From DATFXM01 sp035315885 (lineage in GTDB: Bacteria > Acidobacteriota > Blastocatellia > UBA7656), in the NCBI GenBank assembly GCA_035315885.1, contig DATFXM010000119.1:1-8450 (forward strand): a stretch of 8,450 bases of DNA. Reading direction: 5' to 3'. Positions 1 through 5,005 of the stretch are shown here, piece by piece; position 1 is the stretch's first letter, and each line of letters opens with the position of its first letter. The notes below the pieces were generated by a model. That model saw only the letters and a program-made list of their open reading frames with translations. It searched no databases and was not told where the DNA came from. The translations under genes and the position numbers were made by a program.

Positions 1-76
1 CGTTCACGCCGCTCTCGACTTTCGCATTCTCCTGATCCTTACGCCCGCGCGCCTCGCATCCCTGCAACAAACAAAA

Positions 77-96
77 GAGGCGACTCTCGTCGCCTC
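77..96 (-). terminator. Second rho-independent terminator, minus strand
   Basis: GAGGCGAC (77-84) and GTCGCCTC (89-96) pair perfectly over a 4-nt loop. On the minus strand the stem is followed by TTTTGTTTGTTG (bases 76-65). The plus strand has no T-run, so the orientation is minus. It may back up the terminator at 217-240. Confidence 0.65.
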
Positions 97-110
97 CTCT
101 CTAAACTAGT

Positions 111-152
111 TAAAAGGTACTTAGCCGCTAGCTACTAGGTACCAGGTACTAG
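111..152. repeat. GGTACTA-type short repeats
   Basis: GGTAC occurs at 116-120, 138-142 and 145-149, the last two in tandem as CTAGGTACCAGGTACTAG. The following CTCCGTGCCTCCGTGGTG (about 155-172) is also a simple repeat-like phrase. No gene is credible in 97-328. Confidence 0.4.
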
Positions 153-216
153 CTCTCTCCGTGCCTCCGTGGTGAATCCTGACGACCGAGGACTGAAGCC
201 TGAACGACCAAAACAA

Positions 217-240
217 ACGGGGCAGCTCACGCTCCCCCGT
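217..240 (-). terminator. Candidate rho-independent terminator of ahcY
   Basis: On the minus strand ACGGGG ... CCCCGT forms a 6-bp stem, then a G-G mismatch and an inner AGC/GCT stem capped by a GTGA (GNRA) loop. TTTGTTTTGG follows immediately (bases 216-207). It lies about 90 nt past the ahcY stop in the correct orientation. Confidence 0.6.
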
Positions 241-301
241 CCCATTATTAAGTTCTAGGCGGACAGGAATGCCCCGCCACATCACAACACCCCGCCAACA
301 A

Positions 302-323
302 CTAACGACCAACGACTAACGAC
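302..323. repeat. Heptamer tandem array, inverted copy of 7948-7969
   Basis: Three tandem 7-nt units (CTAACGA CCAACGA CTAACGA) plus one extra base begin 5 nt past the ahcY stop. The 22-nt block is the exact reverse complement of 7948-7969, more than 7.6 kb away. Confidence 0.65.
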
Positions 324-328
324 TGCTC

Positions 329-1606
329 TTACGTTCCTTCCGACCACCCCGCCAGATACTCTTCCTGCTCGGGCGTCAGGCGATCGATCTTGATCCCCAT
401 TGACTCGAGCTTCAGCTTGGCCACACGCTTGTCGAGCTCCTCGGGAACTTTATAAACCATCTTCTCCAGTGTCTTCGCATTCTTCACCATGTGCTCGACC
501 GACAGCGCCTGGTCGGCAAAGCTCATGTCCATCACCGACGGCGGATGCCCCTCGGCCGCCGCCAGGTTAATAAGCCGCCCATCGCCCAGCAGGTTGATCT
601 TGCGGCCGTCTTTCATCGTGAACTCTTCCACGAAGTTGCGCGTCGAGCGCTTCGACGACGCCATCTTCTCCAGCGCCGGGATATCGATTTCAACGTTGAA
701 GTGGCCCGAGTTCGAAATAATCGCGCCGTTCTTCATCACCTCGAAGTGTTCTTTCGCCAGGACGTTCTTGTTGCCAGTCACCGTGCAGAAGACGTCGCCA
801 ATCTTCGCCGCGTCCGGCATCGACATCACGCGGAAGCCGTCCATGACCGCTTCCAGCGCCTTCGTCGGATCCACCTCCGTGATGATCACCTCCGCGCCTT
901 GGCCGCGCGCGCGGCTCGCCAGCCCGCGTCCGCACCAGCCGTAGCCGGCGACCACAAACTTCGATCCCGCCAGCAGAAAATTGGTCGCACGAATGATGCC
1001 GTCGATGGTCGACTGCCCCGTGCCGTAGCGATTATCGAACATGTGCTTGGTATCAGCATCGTTAACTGCGATGATCGGATACCGCAGCACGCCCTCTTTT
1101 GCCATCGCGCGCAGGCGAATCACTCCCGTGGTCGTCTCCTCGGTTCCGCCAATCACTTCGTCGAGCACATCGGTGCGCTTGGTGTGCAGCACGCTCACCA
1201 GGTCGGCGCCATCGTCCATCGTGATGTGCGGCTTGTGATCGATGGCCGCAAGAATATGGCTGTAGTACGTGTCGTTGTCCTCTCCCTTGATGGCGAACAC
1301 GGGTACGCCGTAGTCGCGCACCAGGCTGCCGGCAACGTCGTCCTGCGTGGACAGCGGATTCGACGCGCACAGCACGACCTCGGCGCCGCCGTCGCGCAGA
1401 CAGATTGCGAGGTTTGCGGTCTCGGCTGTCACGTGTAGGCAAGCCGAAATGCGCACGCCCTTCAACGGTTGGTTCTTAATAAATTCTTTGCGGATGATCT
1501 GGAGCACGTTCATCGACTGATTGGCCCAGTCAATGCGCTTCTTCCCCATATCGGCCAGTTCGATATTCTTAACGTCGCAGTTCACTTGCGTCGGTGTCGT
1601 CGACAT
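329..1606 (-). CDS. ahcY: S-adenosylhomocysteine hydrolase (adenosylhomocysteinase)
   Basis: Cytosolic NAD-dependent enzyme that splits S-adenosylhomocysteine into adenosine and homocysteine, relieving product inhibition of methyltransferases. The 425-aa product shows the family landmarks: LHVTAETANL (about 57-66), MDDGADL (130-136), GGTEETTTGV (153-162), the substrate/NAD segment NDADTKHMFDNRYGTGQS (182-199), the Rossmann loop GYGWCGRG (221-228) with acidic E244 at the end of the next strand, SNSGHFNVEID (298-308) and NLLGDGRLINLAAAEGHPP (338-356). The Rossmann loop reads GYGWCGRG rather than GYGDVGKG, and the C-terminus ends in QEEYLAGWSEGT without the KPDHYRY-type tail. From family knowledge this points to the shorter archaeal/Thermotoga-like subclass. 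The frame stays open for 27 more codons upstream (to 1687), but those residues are not family-like. ATG at 1606 is chosen for homology and an AGGAG 13 nt upstream, a rather long spacing. metK lies upstream on the same strand. Confidence 0.97.
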   Translation of the reverse strand: MSTTPTQVNCDVKNIELADMGKKRIDWANQSMNVLQIIRKEFIKNQPLKGVRISACLHVTAETANLAICLRDGGAEVVLCASNPLSTQDDVAGSLVRDYGVPVFAIKGEDNDTYYSHILAAIDHKPHITMDDGADLVSVLHTKRTDVLDEVIGGTEETTTGVIRLRAMAKEGVLRYPIIAVNDADTKHMFDNRYGTGQSTIDGIIRATNFLLAGSKFVVAGYGWCGRGLASRARGQGAEVIITEVDPTKALEAVMDGFRVMSMPDAAKIGDVFCTVTGNKNVLAKEHFEVMKNGAIISNSGHFNVEIDIPALEKMASSKRSTRNFVEEFTMKDGRKINLLGDGRLINLAAAEGHPPSVMDMSFADQALSVEHMVKNAKTLEKMVYKVPEELDKRVAKLKLESMGIKIDRLTPEQEEYLAGWSEGT

Positions 1607-1773
1607 ACTTCTGTGCTTTCTCCTGTGGCGCTCAGCGCAAAAAATCGAATGATTACTTTGTATCGAGACGTCCCTTAGGGCCGCCACGAATAATTATTAA
1701 TGGACCGGGTTCAGCCGATGATCTCAACAAGAATTCTGTCATCCCGAACAAAAAATCTGTCGTCCGGAGCGAA

Positions 1774-1802
1774 GCAGAATGATTCCTTGCGAATCATTCT
1801 GC
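1774..1802. repeat. Perfect 12-bp hairpin in the metK-ahcY spacer
   Basis: GCAGAATGATTC (1774-1785) and GAATCATTCTGC (1791-1802) flank a CTTGC loop. The left flank (TCATCCCGAAC..., CGTCCGGAGCGAAGC) resembles the GTCATCCTGAGCGAAGC-type dispersed repeat common in Acidobacteriota intergenic DNA. There is no T-run beside the stem, so it is unlikely to be an intrinsic terminator. Confidence 0.7.
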
Positions 1803-1831
1803 AGAGTCGAGAGAGATGCTGTCACTTGCCC

Positions 1832-1848
1832 GCGGAGCAACGCTCCGC
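1832..1848. repeat. Perfect 7-bp hairpin in the metK-ahcY spacer
   Basis: GCGGAGC (1832-1838) and GCTCCGC (1842-1848) flank an AAC loop. It is the second of four perfect palindromes spaced over 175 nt. Confidence 0.6.
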
Positions 1849-1869
1849 CTGTGGGAATTCGTATCAGGT

Positions 1870-1885
1870 CACGGCTTCAGCCGTG
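1870..1885. repeat. Perfect 7-bp hairpin CACGGCT-TC-AGCCGTG
   Basis: CACGGCT (1870-1876) and AGCCGTG (1879-1885) are separated by TC only. The motif CACGGCTTCAGCCGTGCC resembles a dispersed acidobacterial palindrome. It is the third in the cluster. Confidence 0.6.
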
Positions 1886-1927
1886 CCACACACGCCCGTT
1901 TCTCTCAAGGGTTCTTCACGCGCTTGC

Positions 1928-1946
1928 GCGCCGCGCATCGCGGCGC
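1928..1946. repeat. Perfect 8-bp GC-only hairpin
   Basis: GCGCCGCG (1928-1935) and CGCGGCGC (1939-1946) flank a CAT loop (counting C1936). It lies 71 nt past the metK stop, so it is the first strong structure a metK transcript would form. It lacks a following T-run on the minus strand. Confidence 0.6.
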
Positions 1947-2016
1947 CAGCGTGCGATGAATACAAACTCCAAAACATTCGAAAACGAAGCGGCGACAAGC
2001 CGTATCCCCGCGCAGA

Positions 2017-3204
2017 TTACTTCTTCACCGCGTGCGCGACCGGCTCGTACTTCAAGCCCGCGTCGCTGGCTAGCTTGTTCGCCTTGTCAGTCTTCTCCCA
2101 AGTGAACTCGGGTTCATTCCGCCCAAAGTGCCCATACGCGGCCGTCTTGCAATAAATCGCTCGCCGCAAATTGAGATATTCAATGATCCCCTTGGGCGTG
2201 AGCTTGAAATTATCGCGCACGAGAGCCGGGATAATGGCCGGATCAACTTTCTCCGTCTTGAACGTATCCACCAGCACACTCACCGGCTCAGCCACGCCGA
2301 TCGCATACGCAAGCTGCACTTCGCAGCGTTCCGCCAGTCCCGCGGCAACAATGTTTTTCGCAATATGACGCGCCATGTACGCCGCCGAGCGATCGACCTT
2401 GGTCGGATCTTTTCCGCTGAATGCACCGCCACCGTGACGTCCCATGCCACCGTATGTATCAACAATAATCTTGCGACCCGTGAGCCCTGTATCACCCATC
2501 GGCCCGCCAATTACAAATCGTCCCGTCGGATTAATGTGGTACTTCGTATCCGCATCGAGCAGATTCGCCGGAATCGTCGCTTGGATCACATGCTTCAAAA
2601 TGTCCGCACGAAGCTCATCATTGGTAACCGTCTCGGCGTGCTGCGTAGAAATGACGACCGCATCCACGCGCTTCGGCCTTCTGTGCTCATCGTACTCAAC
2701 CGTAACCTGCGACTTCCCGTCAGGCCGCAGATAAGGCAGCCGGCCTCTTTTTCTTATCTCCGCCAACCGCATCGTCAGCTTGTGCGCCAGAAGAATCGGC
2801 GTAGGCATCAACTCCGCATTCTCATTGCACGCATACCCGAACATCATTCCTTGGTCGCCGGCGCCGCCGGTGTCGACGCCCATGGCGATGTCGCCGGATT
2901 GTTTGTTGATGCTAGAGATCACCGCGCAGGTGTTGGAGTCGAAGCCGTAGAGCGCGTTGTCGTAGCCGATGGAAGAGATCGTGCCGCGCACCAAAGTTTG
3001 AAAATCGACGTAAGCTTTCGTGGTGATTTCGCCGGCGATGACGACCAGGCCGGTTGCGGTCAGCGTTTCGCAGGCGACTCGGCTCATGGGGTCGTCTGTG
3101 AGGCAGGCGTCGAGAATCGCGTCGGAAATCTGGTCGGCGATTTTGTCCGGGTGGCCTTCGGTTACGGATTCAGAAGTAAAAAGGTAAGGTTTTTTCGCGG
3201 ACAA
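2017..3204 (-). CDS. metK: S-adenosylmethionine synthetase (methionine adenosyltransferase)
   Basis: Cytosolic enzyme that makes S-adenosylmethionine from methionine and ATP, releasing phosphate and pyrophosphate. The 395-aa product is of usual length and full three-domain layout. It opens with FTSESVTEGHPDKIADQISD (9-28), where H18, D20 and K21 belong to the active site. It carries signature GAGDQGMMFGYA (114-125) and the glycine-rich signature GGGAFSGKDPTKVDRS (258-273), and also INPTGRFVIGGPMGDTGLTG (224-243). The start codon is TTG at 3204-3202, supported by GTAAGGAG at 3213-3220 with an 8-nt spacer and by alignment of the N-terminus to the family; no in-frame ATG lies nearby. ahcY follows 410 nt downstream on the same strand, the metabolically coupled partner. 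The spacer holds four hairpins, so co-transcription is possible but not shown. A short upstream ORF overlaps this start (see separate entry). Confidence 0.98.
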   Translation of the reverse strand: MSAKKPYLFTSESVTEGHPDKIADQISDAILDACLTDDPMSRVACETLTATGLVVIAGEITTKAYVDFQTLVRGTISSIGYDNALYGFDSNTCAVISSINKQSGDIAMGVDTGGAGDQGMMFGYACNENAELMPTPILLAHKLTMRLAEIRKRGRLPYLRPDGKSQVTVEYDEHRRPKRVDAVVISTQHAETVTNDELRADILKHVIQATIPANLLDADTKYHINPTGRFVIGGPMGDTGLTGRKIIVDTYGGMGRHGGGAFSGKDPTKVDRSAAYMARHIAKNIVAAGLAERCEVQLAYAIGVAEPVSVLVDTFKTEKVDPAIIPALVRDNFKLTPKGIIEYLNLRRAIYCKTAAYGHFGRNEPEFTWEKTDKANKLASDAGLKYEPVAHAVKK

Positions 3205-3281
3205 ATTTGTGGCTCCTTACAATCAGTTGGGCGTTGCATCTGGAAGGGGTGTTTCAGAGCAAAGCGACCATCAACAACCAT
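3162..3281 (-). CDS. Possible 39-codon leader ORF overlapping the metK start
   Basis: On the minus strand TAGGAG (3290-3295) stands 8 nt ahead of an ATG at 3281. This opens a 39-codon frame beginning MVVDGRFALKHPFQMQRP and ending at TAA 3164-3162. It is out of frame with metK and overlaps its first 43 nt. The spacing and SD are better than chance expectation, but the peptide has no recognisable domain and only one potential regulatory feature, two internal Cys. It could be a translated leader that gates metK initiation, or an accident of an SD-like sequence in a 5' leader. I cannot tell these apart from one sequence. Confidence 0.25.
   Translation of the reverse strand: MVVDGRFALKHPFQMQRPTDCKEPQICPRKNLTFLLLNP
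3213..3220 (-). promoter_or_regulatory. Shine-Dalgarno deciding the TTG start of metK
   Basis: On the minus strand this reads GTAAGGAG, then an 8-nt spacer, then TTG at 3204-3202. It is the only good SD placed for the conserved metK N-terminus and therefore supports a TTG start. Confidence 0.75.
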
Positions 3282-3633
3282 GTGGAAGTCTCCTAAAAGG
3301 TATCAGAGAAGGGTGCACGGCGCAATGGATTTTGTCGCTGTTGACAGCTGCTAAGTCACGAGCAGCAAGGGGTTTAGGGGATTGAACGGCAGCGAGGAGG
3401 CGGTCAATGGAGAAAAGGCTAGGTCGAAAGGGATACGAGAAAAATGTTGCAGGTAACCGAGATCGACGAATCGATTACGAGACACTGGCAGCATGCATTG
3501 TGGAAGGCGCGGTCGAACGACAGGCGGTCGTTCGTCGTTAGGAAAGCTATTAAGTGCGGAGAAGTTTAAAATCCCATCCACACCGAACAGAGGGTGACGC
3601 AATGGAACACACCCGGGCGTAGTCGTCAGGCGT

Positions 3634-3655
3634 CGTTCCTCAGACGTCAGGAACG
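3634..3655. repeat. 7-bp inverted repeat within CGTC-rich simple-sequence DNA
   Basis: CGTTCCT (3634-3640) and AGGAACG (3649-3655) flank an 8-nt loop. The surrounding 3520-3680 is unusually rich in TCGTT/CGTCG words, for example CGGTCGTTCGTCGTTAGG near 3528 and CGTTCGTCGATCGTTCGTT near 3664. These echo the heptamer arrays at 302-323 and 7941-7969. Confidence 0.4.
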
Positions 3656-3807
3656 TCGATTCCTCGTTCGTCGATCGTTCGTTAAGGGGAGCGAAGTAGA
3701 GGAGAGCCGTCATTGAAACTGACTCGAAGAGTCCTTGGCGTCAGTCGGTCACAGTTCCGCTATTCGTTCTGTACTTGAAGGTGGGAAGGCATTTGGAACC
3801 TCTTGTC

Positions 3808-3836
3808 CCCACCTTTGCAAAGAACGCGAAGACGGG
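3808..3836. repeat. Degenerate palindromic repeat, same family as 4646-4679
   Basis: CCC (3808-3810) plus CTTTGC (3813-3818) pair with GCGAAG (3826-3831) plus GGG (3834-3836), with a two-by-two internal mismatch and a 7-nt loop. The right flank CCACCCGC resembles the CACCCGCC beside the perfect hairpin at 4646-4679. It is probably an older, eroded copy of the same dispersed element. Confidence 0.4.
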
Positions 3837-3920
3837 CCACCCGCGAATCGAGGGTTGGTGGAACGAGTTCCACCGCACGGTGATTCAACGTGAGATTTCC
3901 AGCGTCTTGGTCCTCAACCT

Positions 3921-3950
3921 CTCTGGCGAAACCAGAGGTGCTTGCGCACC
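3921..3950. repeat. Two adjoining small hairpins
   Basis: CTCTGG (3921-3926) pairs with CCAGAG (3932-3937) over a CGAAA loop, and GGTGC (3937-3941) pairs with GCACC (3946-3950) over TTGC. They sit in otherwise featureless DNA. Confidence 0.35.
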
Positions 3951-4048
3951 GCCCAGGATATCTACGCTCTTGACAACGCCTCCGCTCTTATCGAGGGGCA
4001 ACCGAGGGCTGATTAATGCAGAGCGCGGCCACCCAGGCCCCATCCGCC

Positions 4049-4420
4049 CTATTTCGCTCCTCGCGACACTTTGCAAAGAGCTCCCGCACTTGAGAGGACC
4101 ACTGGTACAAGGCAGTTAACGATCAACAGAAGTCCCAGGAAGCATGTCGAGTAACCGAGTCGGGACTGCAGGAGCCTGAAAATTTCTCCATCCCGAAGCT
4201 TCCGAGGTGTGCAACGATTTAGCAAATCGAACAACCTCGAGCGTTCCAAGAGAGAGGCCAAGCAGAATCAAGCCCCTCTCCACATAATTCGCAACTTCAT
4301 AAATGCGGACGCCAAGCACGCTTCGTCCGGAAGCATGGCGATGCAGAGGAAAACCAGCGTTAGGAATTCGAGAGGTCTAAATCCATAGCGGAGCGTGAGG
4401 TCTGATGTCGGATTGTGCAA
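4049..4420 (-). pseudogene. Probable decayed small membrane protein (three helices in three frames)
   Basis: Three minus-strand frames line up end to end, each with a helix-like hydrophobic stretch. A (4420-4319): LTLRYGFRPLEFLTLVFLCI and AMLPDEA. B (4319-4194): VLGVRIYEVANYVERGLILL and GLSLGTLEVVRFAKS. C (4192-4049): DGEIFRLLQSRLGYSTCFLG and LLLIVNCLVPVVLSSAGAL, then a TAG. Joined, they give about 123 residues with three transmembrane segments and interspersed charged loops. That is what a frameshifted integral membrane protein would look like. I do not recognise the family. The pieces abut with almost no gap, which argues against coincidence, but hydrophobic out-of-frame readings can arise by chance in such DNA. 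It follows the RHS remnant by 5 nt. Confidence 0.4.
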
Positions 4421-4425
4421 GAACT

Positions 4426-4625
4426 TCAGCTGCCGCCGGTATTCAGCCGACCGATCTTGCCCAGCAGACTGTAAAGGATGGGCTTGCCATGGACTTCAAC
4501 CATGCGCCCGAAGGCGTCGTAGGTCATGGGATCGTTGTTGTTGAACGTGGTCAGCACGCTCAGTTTGGATCCCATGTATAGATGTTGCCCGCATTGTCGG
4601 AGGTGACGTTGCCATTCTTGACTGT
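4426..4625 (-). pseudogene. RHS/YD-repeat protein remnant with frameshift
   Basis: On the minus strand, one frame reads VKNGNVTSDNAGNIYTWDPN and hits TGA at 4562-4560. The next frame, entered around 4563-4566, continues LSVLTTFNNNDPMTYDAFGR and then MVEVHGKPILYSLLGKIGRL, stopping at 4426. N(G)NVTSDxAGNIYTWDPN and the hallmark TYDAFGRMVE are consecutive parts of one RHS repeat unit, so the two frames belong to one ancestral gene. The expected WDPNGKL-type junction is shortened, consistent with a small out-of-frame deletion. No start, core barrel or upstream repeats remain. It lies between the NHLP-like gene and another decayed gene. Family assignment is confident; calling it dead rather than a sequencing error is inference. 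Confidence 0.75.
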
Positions 4626-4645
4626 TGATTTCTTGACAGTCAGTA

Positions 4646-4679
4646 CCCCACGTCTCGCAAGAGGCCGCCAGACGTGGGG
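4646..4679. repeat. Perfect 10-bp inverted repeat, REP-like hairpin
   Basis: CCCCACGTCT (4646-4655) and AGACGTGGGG (4670-4679) pair perfectly around a 14-nt loop, flanked by CACCCGCC on the right. It lies 27 nt past the stop of the NHLP-like gene and could end its transcript, but no T-run follows on either strand. The layout (CCCCAC-stem, loop, stem-GGGGCACCCGC) resembles the degenerate hairpin at 3808-3836, which suggests a dispersed palindromic repeat family. Confidence 0.6.
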
Positions 4680-4705
4680 CACCCGCCATTCAGCAGGTCT
4701 ATTCA

Positions 4706-5005
4706 TTAATTATGGGTTCCGGTTCTTTCCCGGTCGATAGGACTTACTTTCTGTTCTGGAGGAGCCGGCTTGTCAGGCGGAGCGATGGCGTAGGCGCACG
4801 GCCTGTGGGGGCAGGTGTATAGCTTGTCTAAGTATTCTTGGTTCTGTGCCGCCTTGTCACCTCGCGTTAGCTGGTTGAGTCCTTCGATTTCAGCATTGGT
4901 CAACCGAAATCCATATCGTTTGACTGTTCCAGATGGGTCCGCAAAAAGTTGTTTCCGGAACTCGTCGTCCGCAACCGCGTTCCCGATGATGAGCAACAGA
5001 TCCAT
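4706..5005 (-). CDS. Small NHLP-like (Os1348/nitrile-hydratase-leader clan) peptide, candidate RiPP precursor
   Basis: 99-aa protein with a two-part build. Residues 1-50 read MDLLLIIGNAVADDEFRKQL followed by FADPSGTVKRYGFRLTNAEI and EGLNQLTRGD. This is the LL..iigxAl.DeeFRkqLfadP...v...GfxLTxaEieaL pattern of the NHLP clan, whose members serve as leader domains of RiPP precursors (Os1348 and Franean1_4349-like families) and resemble the nitrile hydratase alpha N-terminus. Residues 60-99 form a short tail with C65 and C70 in TCPHRPCAYA, then a Pro/Ala/Lys-rich stretch, with no helix-like hydrophobic pattern. The start is firm: GAGGAGG (5011-5017) lies 5 nt before the ATG. The first 106 nt overlap the 3' end of the kinase gene in another frame, implying translational coupling. 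No maturase, protease or exporter is visible in the window, so a peptide-product role is inferred. A non-RiPP regulator or substrate of the kinase is an alternative. Confidence 0.75.
   Translation of the reverse strand: MDLLLIIGNAVADDEFRKQLFADPSGTVKRYGFRLTNAEIEGLNQLTRGDKAAQNQEYLDKLYTCPHRPCAYAIAPPDKPAPPEQKVSPIDRERTGTHN

Larger units (their letters stand above)
3282..4048. other. Gene-poor spacer upstream of metK
   Basis: About 770 nt with no supportable gene. Open frames exist on both strands (minus 3351-3713, plus 3775-4119), but their products are low-complexity, lack domain patterns, and run across palindromes and TCGTT-type repeats. It presumably holds the metK promoter, but I could not identify convincing -35/-10 hexamers or a SAM riboswitch. 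Confidence 0.5.

Noticed and set aside
1..110. Possible C-terminal end of a plus-strand gene (frame VHAALDFRILL... to TAG at 108-110)
   Set aside because: Only about 35 codons, runs through the terminator hairpin, no family match; an opposite-strand reading is equally open.
121..312. 63-aa minus-strand frame downstream of ahcY
   Set aside because: Translated short repeats (GGTACTA and TCGTTAG types) and the terminator stem; no SD or domain.
491..1438. Long plus-strand frame (315 aa) opposite ahcY
   Set aside because: Arg/His-rich shadow of a highly conserved minus-strand gene; no domain pattern.
1607..1687. 27-codon upstream extension of ahcY
   Set aside because: Not similar to SAH hydrolase N-termini; conserved start context begins at ATG 1606.
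2128..3354. 408-aa plus-strand frame opposite metK
   Set aside because: Antisense shadow created by GC-rich codon usage; composition is Arg/His/Val-heavy and metK is unambiguous.
3205..3420. SAM riboswitch upstream of metK, or SAH riboswitch upstream of ahcY
   Set aside because: I looked for the SAM-I, SAM-II and SAH conserved cores by eye on the minus strand and found none; a covariance-model (Infernal/Rfam) search would be decisive.
3351..3713. 120-aa minus-strand frame
   Set aside because: Runs through TCGTT-rich simple repeats and a palindrome; Pro/Arg/Ser-rich product without a domain pattern or SD.
3775..4119. 114-aa plus-strand frame
   Set aside because: Covers a degenerate REP-like hairpin and two small hairpins; product looks like translated repeat DNA.
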